This document shows positions 53,256 through 62,899 of a stretch of 64,000 nucleotides of DNA, in pieces. Below the pieces are notes generated by a model. The model did no database searches. It was given only the letters and a program-made list of their open reading frames with translations, and had not been told where the DNA came from. The stretch comes from Catalinimonas niigatensis (GTDB lineage: Bacteria; Bacteroidota; Bacteroidia; Cytophagales; Cyclobacteriaceae). The stretch covers positions 868,001-932,000 of the forward strand of contig NZ_CP119422.1 in assembly GCF_030506285.1 (NCBI RefSeq), written 5' to 3'. The translations under genes and the position numbers were made by a program. The number at the start of each line of letters is the position of its first letter. Position 1 is the stretch's first letter.

Positions 53256-54128
53256 TTATTGAATTGATAGTTGCTCCATAAGTAAGGCAATCGCACTATG
53301 GTCCAACGCTCCTTTTCCCTGCGCCAGCAATGCATCCATATGGGCTGCTACCTGTGCCGAACCGTAGAGAGGAACGGAAAACTCTCTGCCCGCCTGCAAG
53401 GCGATGTTCATATCTTTGCGGTGTAATTTGATCTTAAAACCAGGTTTGAAATTTTGCTCAATGATACGCTGCCCGTGCAGGTCCAGGATTCGGCTTTGGG
53501 CAAATCCTCCCAGCAGAGCTTCTCTCATTTTCACCAGGTCTACTCCGGCTTTTTTGGCGAGGGTAAAAGCTTCGGCCACTGCCTGAATGGTCATACCTAC
53601 GATGATCTGGTTACAGGCTTTGGTGGTTTGTCCGGCCCCCGCTTCCCCGATGCGGACTATGTTTTTGCCCATCACTTCAAACAGCGGTTTTGCTCTTTCA
53701 AATGCCTGCTCACTCCCGCCTACCATAAAAGAAACGCTTCCTGTCTCAGCGCCTACCTGTCCACCGGAAACGGGAGCGTCCAGCGCCTCTACCTCTTTTT
53801 CCTGCATCAAATGATATACCTCTTTGGCTGTAGAAGGTGCAATGGTAGACATGTCAATAAACAGGGCTCCTTTCCTGATTCCTTCCCCTATGCCCTCTTC
53901 TCCTGACACCACCTCTTTTACTTGTGGCGAATCAGGAAGCATGGTGATGATAATGTCACATTCACTGGCGATAGCCTTAGGACTGGGATATAATCTGGCT
54001 CCGGCTTCCCGCAGTTCCGGTGCGGCTTTGTTTTGCGCTAAAACCGACAGGGAATAGCCTGCCCTGATTAAGTTGAGCGCCATGGGTTTGCCCATGATGC
54101 CTAATCCGATAAATCCGATTTTTTCCAT
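53256..54128 (-). CDS. garR: 2-hydroxy-3-oxopropionate reductase-like enzyme (GarR-type)
   Basis: A 290-residue beta-hydroxyacid dehydrogenase. The NAD(P) motif is GFIGLGIMGKPMALNL (residues 5-20), the substrate motif is DAPVSGGQVGAETG (about 121-134), and the catalytic Lys is in TTKACNQIIVG (about K173). It reduces tartronate semialdehyde to D-glycerate, the last step of glucarate/galactarate breakdown. The aldolase and permease of the same pathway are immediately upstream. Confidence 0.9.
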   Translation of the reverse strand: MEKIGFIGLGIMGKPMALNLIRAGYSLSVLAQNKAAPELREAGARLYPSPKAIASECDIIITMLPDSPQVKEVVSGEEGIGEGIRKGALFIDMSTIAPSTAKEVYHLMQEKEVEALDAPVSGGQVGAETGSVSFMVGGSEQAFERAKPLFEVMGKNIVRIGEAGAGQTTKACNQIIVGMTIQAVAEAFTLAKKAGVDLVKMREALLGGFAQSRILDLHGQRIIEQNFKPGFKIKLHRKDMNIALQAGREFSVPLYGSAQVAAHMDALLAQGKGALDHSAIALLMEQLSIQ

Positions 54129-54186
54129 TGGTCAGTTATTTAGTCATCTGTCATTTTTGCTATGCTTATCGCTCCTACTCTTTTGC

Positions 54187-55647
54187 TTATATCAGCGGCA
54201 GGAGTTTGGCGGCGATCACAATCACAATCAATCCGGAAATCCCCATGATGGTGAGCAAGGGTGAAAAGGTTTTCAGCGCTTCTTTCTCGGTGAGATTGCT
54301 CATTTTACACACGATCCAGAAGCCACTGTCATTCATCCAGGGAATAAGTTTAGATCCGCAGGCAATTGCCAGACCAATATAGAGCTGATGATACTCCAGA
54401 TAGTTTGCATCTGCCATGCCTGCCAGGATTCCGGATGCGGTAATCATAGCCACTGTGGCCGAACCCTGAGCTGTACGTACTATGGCAGTAATGAAGAAGG
54501 CCAGCGGAAGCAGAGCCATCTGGAAATTCTGTGTCAATGCTCCGATACGAGCACTGATACCGGTTTGCTGAAGCATGCCGCCAAAGGCCCCTCCGGCAGA
54601 AGTAATGAGAATAATTACTCCGGCTGTCATCAGGGCGCCCTGCACCGAAGCTACAATGGCTTTTTTATCTCCCTGTTTTTGCATGGCTAGCATAAGCAGG
54701 GCCACTAAACCACCTGCTACCAGGGCAATATTCTTCTCTCCTAAAAACGCTATACCTTCTACCAACAGCCTCCACAAAAAAGAGTCTGCTGCTGAGGCCT
54801 CAGCAGAGGAAGAAACATCCACGATGGCTTTGGCACTGATAAAAATCAAGGGAATTAAAATGGGCAGTAATGACAACCAGAGTGAGGGCAGATGGGTATC
54901 TTCCTTGGCACCTAAGGATTGAATCTCTTTGAGGGGCGCGTCTACTGAATCTCTAAGAGGAATAGGCCATTTGCGATTGGCCCAGGCTGCATAGAAATAG
55001 CCCACCACGATAGTGACCAGCCCTACCAGAAAACCGCCTATCATCATCATGCCAATGGGAATTTTCATCTCGCTGACCAGAAAAAGGGGGCCGGGCGTGG
55101 GGGGCACCAAGGAGTTGGCCATAGCAGCTCCCGCAGTGATACAGAGTACCAGCAACAGATAATTTTTGCCTATGCGTATCGCCATGGCTTTGGCCAGCGG
55201 AATCATCAGGTAAAAGACGGTGTCAAAAAAGACAGGAATCCCCAAAAAAAAGCTACTTCCCAGAAAGGTCAGGGGTGCCTTGCTGATGCCGGTCAGTTTG
55301 AGGGTAGAACGGACAATCCTCTCCGCAGCGCCACTTTCCAGCATAGATTTGCCAATAATGGAAGCCATCGCGATAAGGATGCCTATTTTGCCGGCCGTGC
55401 TGCCAAACTGAAAGGCTATTCTTTCTCCCACAGGCTGACTGGCCAGGCGCCGGGCTCCATCAGCTGTAGCCCCCGTACCCAGAGCATACTGCTCAATGGC
55501 AGCAGCGGGTGTCATCATGGCTACCACAAATGCCCCCAGCAGCAGTGCCAGAAAGGGATGCAGGCGTAAGCCGATGATACCACCGACAACAATCAGTATC
55601 CCGACAAGCAGGATAAAGAGCGGATCTGTAAGGTCAAATGAATTCAT
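54187..55647 (-). CDS. GntP family permease
   Basis: A 486-residue membrane protein with about 12-14 transmembrane helices. Family features are the early GGIIGLRLHPFLALLLGAF, GKSMLESGAAERIVR, PPTPGPLFLVSEM and GILAGMADANYLEYH. GntP proteins import gluconate and related sugar acids by proton symport. It lies eight bases after the aldolase gene and 58 before garR, so one operon is likely and the substrate is probably an aldarate or aldonate. Confidence 0.92.
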   Translation of the reverse strand: MNSFDLTDPLFILLVGILIVVGGIIGLRLHPFLALLLGAFVVAMMTPAAAIEQYALGTGATADGARRLASQPVGERIAFQFGSTAGKIGILIAMASIIGKSMLESGAAERIVRSTLKLTGISKAPLTFLGSSFFLGIPVFFDTVFYLMIPLAKAMAIRIGKNYLLLVLCITAGAAMANSLVPPTPGPLFLVSEMKIPIGMMMIGGFLVGLVTIVVGYFYAAWANRKWPIPLRDSVDAPLKEIQSLGAKEDTHLPSLWLSLLPILIPLIFISAKAIVDVSSSAEASAADSFLWRLLVEGIAFLGEKNIALVAGGLVALLMLAMQKQGDKKAIVASVQGALMTAGVIILITSAGGAFGGMLQQTGISARIGALTQNFQMALLPLAFFITAIVRTAQGSATVAMITASGILAGMADANYLEYHQLYIGLAIACGSKLIPWMNDSGFWIVCKMSNLTEKEALKTFSPLLTIMGISGLIVIVIAAKLLPLI

Positions 55648-55655
55648 ACATCCTT

Positions 55656-56426
55656 TTAATGATCTGTTCTTAGTTTATGCAGACGGTCTGCCATACTACG
55701 CGCTCCTTGGGCTACAAAAGTAGCATCAGCTCCACAGGCAATCATCCTGATGCCCATTTTATGGTAGGTAGTATAATCCTCGGGGTTAAACAAAAGGATA
55801 CCCGTTGCTTTACCTGCCTTTTGCGCTGCATTGACAGTAGCTTTGAGCGCATCTTTGAAGGTAGGATGATCAAACTGCCCGAAAATACCCAAGGCCATAG
55901 AAAGATCTGCAGGACCGATAAACAACACATCTACACCATCCAGAGTAGCTATTGCATCCAGATGATCCAGCACTTCTATGGTTTCAACTTGTAAAACACC
56001 CAGGATATTATCTTTTGCCTGTGTGCGGTAGGTGTCAAAGTCTTTCCCAAAGTTGGTAGCACGTACCATCTTGGCTACCCCCCGGCTTCCTTCCGGTGGA
56101 TAAAGCAAAGCACTTACTGCCTGTTTCGCCTCTTCCAGATTATTGATTCTCGGACACATGATACCTTCAGCGCCCATATCCAATACCCGATGAAAACGTT
56201 GTCGCTCAAAACTTTCTATCCTTACGATAGGAGCAGCGGGCGTATGTTCCAATGCCTGTAGCTGGTGTAGCACATCTTTTTCTCCTCCTGCACCATGTTC
56301 CAGGTCTATGAGTACCCAGTCAAATCCTGACAGTCCTACAATCTCTGCCGTTAAAGAACTGCCCAGGTTTAGCCAGCATCCGTTGAGTGTTTTGCCTTGC
56401 TTCAGTCGTTGTTTTAGGTTTTTCAT
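55656..56426 (-). CDS. HpcH/HpaI aldolase (2-dehydro-3-deoxyglucarate aldolase type)
   Basis: A 256-residue class II pyruvate aldolase. Features are LNGCWLNLGSSLTAEIVG, DWVLIDLEHGAGGE, the base and metal residues in MCPRINNLEEAKQAV, and DVLFIGPADLSMALG. It cleaves 2-keto-3-deoxy sugar acids into pyruvate and an aldehyde; with glucarate-derived substrate this is tartronate semialdehyde. It begins 108 bases after the SusD gene, past a hairpin. Confidence 0.9.
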   Translation of the reverse strand: MKNLKQRLKQGKTLNGCWLNLGSSLTAEIVGLSGFDWVLIDLEHGAGGEKDVLHQLQALEHTPAAPIVRIESFERQRFHRVLDMGAEGIMCPRINNLEEAKQAVSALLYPPEGSRGVAKMVRATNFGKDFDTYRTQAKDNILGVLQVETIEVLDHLDAIATLDGVDVLFIGPADLSMALGIFGQFDHPTFKDALKATVNAAQKAGKATGILLFNPEDYTTYHKMGIRMIACGADATFVAQGARSMADRLHKLRTDH

Positions 56427-56473
56427 CTAAGAAAATTTGATTCCATTATTTTTCAAGAAGATAGGGAAAAGTT

Positions 56474-56524
56474 GGAAGACAGAAGTCAGAAGCATGGAAG
56501 TTTTTCTTCTGACTTCTGTCTTCC
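56474..56524. repeat. 19-bp perfect inverted repeat between SusD and aldolase genes
   Basis: The left arm 56474-56492 (GGAAGACAGAAGTCAGAAG) is the exact reverse complement of the right arm 56506-56524, with a 13-base loop ending in TTTTT. It lies 10 bases past the SusD stop on the minus strand. It may attenuate transcription from SusC/SusD into the catabolic genes. Confidence 0.8.
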
Positions 56525-56533
56525 GACTTCCAA

Positions 56534-58063
56534 CTATTCCACATCCCACCATACACGGGTATCCAGAATATCAGGCCCCTGCCTGCCAATTGCCTGTTGC
56601 ACATGGTCATCATTAACATTCAGTTCTGCATCCGGATAGGTTAACCGTCGGATAAACTCCTCCGTTTGAAGATCACTGCCCGGAAAAGGATTGGGTGTCA
56701 GCTCAGGATAGCCACTGCGACGGAAGTTAGCCCAGGCTTCCGGTCCATTCAAAAAAGAAGCTACCCAGTATTGGGTATTGATTTGTTCCAAAGCTTCTCC
56801 TTCTACAAAAGGATGGGCTTGCAGATAGGCATTAACCTCACTTTCCGCAATTGCTGTATTGGCACCATAATCGGCAAGCTGTTCCATATGAGCCCTGATG
56901 CCACTGTTGTACAAGTTGGCTGCGTTTCCCTGGGTCCAGTTGCGGGCCGCAGCTTCTGCCAGCAAAAGCTGTGTTTGCGCATAGGTCACAAAAAAGGTGG
57001 GCGCCTGAGCACCACCCATTCTGGTTCTGTCAAGCTGGCTGTAATCGTATAAGCTGGAAAGGTTGTCTGCGGTGACTGCCTCAGAAACCGTGGTGTTATC
57101 ATACCCCAGGGGCATGCCGATCTGAACTTCGGGAGAGCGGTCAGCAGTAGTCTCATTATGGTCTACCCCACTTTGTGCTCCCACATAGCGCACGGCAATA
57201 GAAGCAAGGCGGGGATCATTATTTTCCTGAAGATAATCCACAAAATCTTCTGCCAGATAAAAGAAACCGGATTGTCCTCCATTTAGCTGGTTGCCGATAG
57301 GATTGGGAAAATTGGCCGAATGACGCAGTACGGCATTGTCCTCATTGGACTGCATCAAACCTCCTGCAACTGCCCGGGCTACGTAATCTGCCGCGCTGCC
57401 GGGGTTCACCTTGGAAAGCCGCATGGCTGCTCTCAATAAAAGAGAGTTTCCCAATTGCTTCCATTTGGTGATATCTCCTCCGTAAAGGATGTCTCTGGAT
57501 GTTTCTGACCTGGAAGCATCTAAGGCAGCAGCAGCGGCTTCCAGTTCACTCAGTATGCTATTGTAAACCGCCTCCTGCGTATCATACACAGGGGTGACAA
57601 TACCTTCCAGATAACCCAGCCCTGCCTCGGTATAGGGTACATCTCCATACGAATCTGTAAGCACCATAAAGGCGTAAGCTCTCCATATTCTTGCCATATG
57701 ATACAGATTGACACGCTCAGGATCATCCTGCGTCTGGGAGATGACCACCGTCAATTCCTTGATGGTGCTTCTGTAATGCCGGGTCCAGTTGCCGGAGGTA
57801 ACACTTCTATTGTCCTGATTGTATTGCCCGGCGGCTCCAACGCCACTGAAAGGATTGATCATTTGCTTTACGATGATGGTTTCATATTGCAGATTGTTAT
57901 AACCGGTCGCACTTTCCACGATGGCTGTATTCAAAAGAAAGGCAGGATCTACAGAAGTCAGGGCAACGGGATTTATGTTCATTTCATCAAATCCATCGTC
58001 GCAGGAAGCCAGAAAAACCAGAAGAATGGTCCAGCGATAGATATATATATTGATCTTTTTCAT
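56534..58063 (-). CDS. SusD/RagB-like outer-membrane lipoprotein
   Basis: A 509-residue lipoprotein (lipobox VFLASC, Cys about 21) beginning DDGFDEMNINPVALTSVDP. It has the SusD-like_2 motifs RIWRAYAFMVLTDSYGDVPYTEAG and ITKWKQLGNSLLLRAAMRLSK and a C-terminal NFRRSGYPELTPNP. Its ATG overlaps the SusC stop (TAATG). It is the outer lid of the third SusC/SusD importer, next to the sugar-acid operon. Confidence 0.93.
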   Translation of the reverse strand: MKKINIYIYRWTILLVFLASCDDGFDEMNINPVALTSVDPAFLLNTAIVESATGYNNLQYETIIVKQMINPFSGVGAAGQYNQDNRSVTSGNWTRHYRSTIKELTVVISQTQDDPERVNLYHMARIWRAYAFMVLTDSYGDVPYTEAGLGYLEGIVTPVYDTQEAVYNSILSELEAAAAALDASRSETSRDILYGGDITKWKQLGNSLLLRAAMRLSKVNPGSAADYVARAVAGGLMQSNEDNAVLRHSANFPNPIGNQLNGGQSGFFYLAEDFVDYLQENNDPRLASIAVRYVGAQSGVDHNETTADRSPEVQIGMPLGYDNTTVSEAVTADNLSSLYDYSQLDRTRMGGAQAPTFFVTYAQTQLLLAEAAARNWTQGNAANLYNSGIRAHMEQLADYGANTAIAESEVNAYLQAHPFVEGEALEQINTQYWVASFLNGPEAWANFRRSGYPELTPNPFPGSDLQTEEFIRRLTYPDAELNVNDDHVQQAIGRQGPDILDTRVWWDVE

Positions 58064-61000
58064 TAGAATTTAATATTAAGATTGAACCCTATGTTGCGAG
58101 TGATGGGTAAGCCGGTGGCTTCCAGTCCGACCAGATTGTCTGAAGGAAAACCAAACTGATCGGGATGGATATGAGGCACCCACTTTTTGATTACCGCCAC
58201 ATTATTGGCCACAGCACTTAGTCTAAGTCCTTTGATAAAGGGAACAGTATTGGTGAGATGCCGGGTAAAATCATAGCCCAGCGTAATCTGGCGCAACTGC
58301 CAGAGTCCGGCATTGAAGACCGACTGTTCGGAAAGTCTCAGCGAACGAATGGTTTCATAGTAAGCCTGCACCCCTGATTGTGTGGTGTTGGCCTCTCCAT
58401 TCTGGTTCACACCTTCGCCAATGACATAGCCTTGATCTCTGCCCACCAGCGTAGCTTTGTCCAATCCATGACGATAAGCATTGGTATGTGTTCCGGAGAT
58501 CATCTTATGTCCCAGCTTGAAATCAATCAGAAAAGACATGGTCAATCCTTTATAATTAAAATTATTGGAGATTCCGCCTATCCATCTGGGGATAGCACTA
58601 CCAAAGGAAATTTGTTCCGGTGTACGCAAAGGACGTCCGTTGCCGGCATCATGAATAATTCTTCCCTGATCGTCACGCAGGTAACCGTAGCCAAACAGTT
58701 GTGCAATGGGCTTACCGACCACCTGCCTCAGTTCGCCATGAAAATCGGCTACACCGACAGTAATCATATCATCACTTACATCTTCACCCAGATCCAGCAC
58801 TTCTGAAGTATTGTAAGCTGCATTAAAGCTGGCGTTCCAGCTGAAATTTGCTCTTCTGACTGGCGCAAGGGTGACCAACATTTCTACCCCCCTGTTCCTG
58901 CTTTCACCTACGTTGATCAACTGGGTAAGGTAGCCTGAACCGTCAGAGGTTTGCGCCTGCAAGATCTGGTCAGACGATAGTTTATCGTAATACGTCAGGT
59001 CAAATCCCAGAAAACCTTCAAATAGCTGCAACTCCAATCCCACTTCCTTTTCGGTCACCCGCATGGGCCGAAGGTTAGGATTAGGTACGGTGGACCCGCT
59101 GATACTGGCCATGGGCTGAAGGGTGCCGTTGGGATCAGCAAACTGCTGTGGGTTGATGTTGAAATAAAGGCTGTTGGAATAAGGAGCCACATCAGTATCG
59201 CTACCCACTTCCGCATAAGCAGCCCTGATCTTTCCAAAGCTGATCCATTCAGGAAGTGTCGCACCAAATGCCTGCGAGAAAACAAAACTACCTGTGACAG
59301 AAGGATAAAGTATGCTTCTGTTTTCCGGGGATAAGGTGGAAAACCAGTCGTTTCTGACTGTTCCGTTCAGGAACAGAAATTCTTTGAAAGAAACCTCGGC
59401 AGCAGCATATACAGAGTTTACCTGTCTTTCAGAGATATCATAAATGGCATCACGCTGCCTGCCATTTCCCAGCGTATAAAGTCCTCTGGTGTAAAAGTCG
59501 TTGACCAGCACATTGTTCCTGGTCAGTTTACGGTACATTTGGTTACCTCCCAGGTTCAAATTGATACCCACCGGCCCAAAAGTTCGGTTGACTCCCAGCA
59601 AGATATCCGTGTTCAGTTCCCGAAACCGCCGGGCGTCCTGCACATATTCGCCGTTGACAAATCCGGGAGGCGCAGGAGGCTGTCTCTGGCTTCCTGTGGG
59701 AAGGTTGTAATCCTGTTCGCGGGAATAAAAGTCCTGCCCTATCCTTCCCTGCAAGTACAGCCAATCGGTGAAGTCGTAGCGTGCTGTCAGGTTACCAAAA
59801 ATCCGGTCTTTGTCTATATTGTCAAAACGGGTCAGGGCGAAGTACGGATTGGTACGGTTGGTAAACCTGGACCAGGGATATTCATCGCCGTTTTCATCCG
59901 TAGCATATTGTTTTAATAATTCTAAAGGCATAGAGTTAGCCATGCTATAGAGTACCACCGGACTATAATCCTGTTCAGCGATATTTGGTGGGTTTTTCCG
60001 GTATTCATGCGAATAATTGATATTACCCGATACTGTCAGTTTCTTCGCCACCGTCTGCGTGAAGCCCAGGTTGACGGTTTTTCGGTTGTAGCGTGAGCCG
60101 GGTAAGATGGCCTGGTCATCCAGATTGGATAGTGAAAGACTAAAACCTCCAAACTCGCCTCCCGAAGAGAGTGTGATCGTATTCGTAAAGGTATTGGCGG
60201 TTTGGTAATAGTCGGTAATCTGATTTCTTTGCGGCTCATAAGGCACTTCTACCCCATCAAAAAGGATTTGTGTCATACCAGGCTGAAATTTTTCTCCAAA
60301 GCTCCACTGTCCTGACAGGGGATTGGGGGTAGTAGGACGTTCTCCATTTTCACCCTGCCCGTATTCATACTGATAGTCGGTAAAATCCAGCGGCGTACCA
60401 TGAGTGAAGTTGGTATTAAATTCAATACCAATGCCCTGCCCATCTCCTCTTGTCCTGGTGGTGATCATAATGACCCCATCTTTGGCACGAGAGCCATAGA
60501 GCGCAGAAGCTGCAGCCCCTTTGAGTACAGTCATATTTTCAATGTCATCGGGATTGATGCTGCTCAGTCCGTCGCCGCTGTCTGAGGTGCGGTTGCTTCC
60601 TCTTTCGGAAGATTCGCCCCTGGCGCCAAAGTTGGTATTATCAATAGGTACTCCATTAACCACAATAAGCGGTGAGTTATTTCCACCAAAAGAGGACTGT
60701 CCACGGATACGGATTTTGCTGGTGCCTGCCGGTCCTGATCCTAACTGACTGATATTTACTCCGGCCATCTTACCCTGCAAAGCATTCATAAAGTTAGAAG
60801 TACGGTTAACCGTAATTTCTTCAGGTGCTACCGTGGCAGTAGCATAGCCCAGGGTTTTGGCTTCTCTTTTGATGCCTAATGCAGTTACTACCACTTCGTC
60901 CAAAGCTTGTACATCAGCGGATAGCGATACATTTATCGTGTTGCGGTTACCAATTTCTATCTCTGTGGTCTTGAAGCCAATGGAAGAAAACACCAGGGTG

Positions 61001-61620
61001 CTGACGCTATCTTCTACCGTGATCTGGTAGTTGCCCTCAATGTCAGTAACTGTACCGGCCAGCGTTCCCTTTGCCAGCACATTGACTCCTGGTAAGGGTT
61101 CGTTTCTTTCTGTGTCGGTCACTTTACCACTGATGGTCTGCTGTGGTACGATTAAATGCTGATCGGGTATAAAATGATGAAGAGAAGCCAGCGCTTGCTT
61201 GTCCTGTTGGTCTTTATTGATGCTGCCTGAAGTTGAATTTTTATTGATCTTTTCAGGAAGCTCAATAGGTTCCCTCTTAAAAACATAGTAGTAGTCTTTC
61301 TGTACTTTTTTGAAATCCAGGGCATATTCCTGAAGGAGTTCTGCCAGCTTTTTCTCCAGGTCTTCCTGCTCAGTCACTTGAATTTCCTTGCTTACAAACT
61401 TGTTTTCCAGGTCTTCTACCTGATAATAAAAGCTGACATGGTAGGTTTTCTCCAGCTCTTTAAGCACGACTGACAGGCTTCTTCCGCTTTGCTGATCGGT
61501 AGAAACAGCCTGCTGTTCAGAAGTGCTAAGAGCCAGGTGCTGGGCAGTCATCGTGTGAGGGCACAACGAACTGAGAATGATCACCCAGACCCCAAAGGCG
61601 AGGTAATACTGTTTTTTCAT
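58063..61620 (-). CDS. SusC/RagA TonB-linked transporter with STN domain
   Basis: A 1185-residue protein with a signal peptide (about 5-26), an STN domain (about 48-116, LSVVLKELEKTYHVSFYYQ), a carboxypeptidase-D-like domain (GKVTDTERNEPLPGVNV), LDEVVVTALGIKR, a plug (MTVLKGAAASALYGSRAKDG) and a barrel ending GFNLNIKF. It responds to FecR and the sigma factor encoded directly upstream, giving a full sigma-FecR-SusC-SusD signalling importer. The ligand is probably a uronate-containing glycan, given the catabolic genes downstream. Confidence 0.94.
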   Translation of the reverse strand: MKKQYYLAFGVWVIILSSLCPHTMTAQHLALSTSEQQAVSTDQQSGRSLSVVLKELEKTYHVSFYYQVEDLENKFVSKEIQVTEQEDLEKKLAELLQEYALDFKKVQKDYYYVFKREPIELPEKINKNSTSGSINKDQQDKQALASLHHFIPDQHLIVPQQTISGKVTDTERNEPLPGVNVLAKGTLAGTVTDIEGNYQITVEDSVSTLVFSSIGFKTTEIEIGNRNTINVSLSADVQALDEVVVTALGIKREAKTLGYATATVAPEEITVNRTSNFMNALQGKMAGVNISQLGSGPAGTSKIRIRGQSSFGGNNSPLIVVNGVPIDNTNFGARGESSERGSNRTSDSGDGLSSINPDDIENMTVLKGAAASALYGSRAKDGVIMITTRTRGDGQGIGIEFNTNFTHGTPLDFTDYQYEYGQGENGERPTTPNPLSGQWSFGEKFQPGMTQILFDGVEVPYEPQRNQITDYYQTANTFTNTITLSSGGEFGGFSLSLSNLDDQAILPGSRYNRKTVNLGFTQTVAKKLTVSGNINYSHEYRKNPPNIAEQDYSPVVLYSMANSMPLELLKQYATDENGDEYPWSRFTNRTNPYFALTRFDNIDKDRIFGNLTARYDFTDWLYLQGRIGQDFYSREQDYNLPTGSQRQPPAPPGFVNGEYVQDARRFRELNTDILLGVNRTFGPVGINLNLGGNQMYRKLTRNNVLVNDFYTRGLYTLGNGRQRDAIYDISERQVNSVYAAAEVSFKEFLFLNGTVRNDWFSTLSPENRSILYPSVTGSFVFSQAFGATLPEWISFGKIRAAYAEVGSDTDVAPYSNSLYFNINPQQFADPNGTLQPMASISGSTVPNPNLRPMRVTEKEVGLELQLFEGFLGFDLTYYDKLSSDQILQAQTSDGSGYLTQLINVGESRNRGVEMLVTLAPVRRANFSWNASFNAAYNTSEVLDLGEDVSDDMITVGVADFHGELRQVVGKPIAQLFGYGYLRDDQGRIIHDAGNGRPLRTPEQISFGSAIPRWIGGISNNFNYKGLTMSFLIDFKLGHKMISGTHTNAYRHGLDKATLVGRDQGYVIGEGVNQNGEANTTQSGVQAYYETIRSLRLSEQSVFNAGLWQLRQITLGYDFTRHLTNTVPFIKGLRLSAVANNVAVIKKWVPHIHPDQFGFPSDNLVGLEATGLPITRNIGFNLNIKF

Positions 61621-61696
61621 GGCATTGTATTTAGTAGTGTATGTTCGCTTAAAGCATGCCTACTTTCCTCAGGGCCCGTGAAGAGAGGGGGCAAAA

Positions 61697-62740
61697 TTAC
61701 TGATAGATGATCGTTTTTCCTTTTTTCTTCATAGTCGTATGGGTTACATTAGCAATCGCTTCCAACAATATGTCAATATTCTGCGTGGGAAAGGAGCCTC
61801 TTAAATTGATGAGTCCGGCATCTTTTGGATTTTCAAACTGAAGTACCAATCCATAATTATCTTTCAAGACGCTACTGATTTCTTCAAAAGAAGCTCCTTC
61901 CAGATGGATGATTCCTTCTTTCCAGGCGATATACTCATCGGCCCTGACCACTTTTTGATTGATCACCTCCTCCCCTTTCTTTACTTCTACCATTTCATCG
62001 GGCTGCATCAGCAAAGCATCCGTGCGTTCTTCTATATCCAGCTGAATGCTTCCCTTTTCCAGTACCACCTGGGTTTTTTCATTTCTATGCTTCACATTAA
62101 AGCGGGTTCCCAGCACCTGTATCGACAGATTGTCGGTATGAACTATAAACTTAATGGCTTGCTTAGTACCCTCTTCTGCCGTTGCATTCAGGTGTACCAC
62201 ATCAAAAAAACCTTCTCCCGACAGCCAGACTTCCCGCATTTTTTCCTCGCTTGACCGATACCTATACCTGAGCGCAGAGTTTCCATTCAATGTAACTTTG
62301 GTGCTATCCGGCAATACGATGGTTTTGATCTCTCCAAAAGCTGTGCTATGCTGTACCTCCCGGGGCTGTTGATCTAAAAAGCGATACACAAACCAGCTAA
62401 GGGCTAATAACATGACGACAGCAGCAGCAATGGCGGGCATGCCCGGTCTCAGTCTTTGTGTCCTGGATTGCCTATCCACTTCTGCTTCAGGCGCTTGGTC
62501 TGAATGTACCAGGTAGATAAGTTTTTGCCGCATTATTTCTTTTCTCTCCTCAGGCAGCTGGTATTTTTCTTCCTCCAGCAGAAGTAAATATTTTTTTGCC
62601 CGCTCCAGCACTTCAGTCTGGTCAGGATGATCATTGAGCCACCTCTGCCAGTGCAAAGCATATTCTTTTCCATCTGACAATACCCAGGCTTGAAAAGAGT
62701 CATCCAGCAGCAATGCTGCAAAAGTAGCTTGTTTGTCCAT
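61697..62740 (-). CDS. FecR family anti-sigma factor
   Basis: A 347-residue regulator: cytoplasmic N-terminus (about 1-90), transmembrane helix (about 101-120, AIAAAVVMLLALSWFVY), FecR domain (IVLPDSTKVTLNGNSALRYR) and C-terminal DUF4974 (LKDNYGLVLQFENPKDAG). It lies between its sigma factor gene and the STN-bearing SusC and senses the transporter's state. Confidence 0.93.
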   Translation of the reverse strand: MDKQATFAALLLDDSFQAWVLSDGKEYALHWQRWLNDHPDQTEVLERAKKYLLLLEEEKYQLPEERKEIMRQKLIYLVHSDQAPEAEVDRQSRTQRLRPGMPAIAAAVVMLLALSWFVYRFLDQQPREVQHSTAFGEIKTIVLPDSTKVTLNGNSALRYRYRSSEEKMREVWLSGEGFFDVVHLNATAEEGTKQAIKFIVHTDNLSIQVLGTRFNVKHRNEKTQVVLEKGSIQLDIEERTDALLMQPDEMVEVKKGEEVINQKVVRADEYIAWKEGIIHLEGASFEEISSVLKDNYGLVLQFENPKDAGLINLRGSFPTQNIDILLEAIANVTHTTMKKKGKTIIYQ

Positions 62741-62899
62741 TATGGATTTTTATGACCTCTATTAACAAGAAGCAGCGGCAGGCAAAATCTACTGTGTACT
62801 GCTGAAAAAAAATTTCATATTTATGATTCATTTAATAAATATTCTAACACATTAAGAATAATGATAGCTGAAAGGATATTTCATTGACAATATGTCAAC

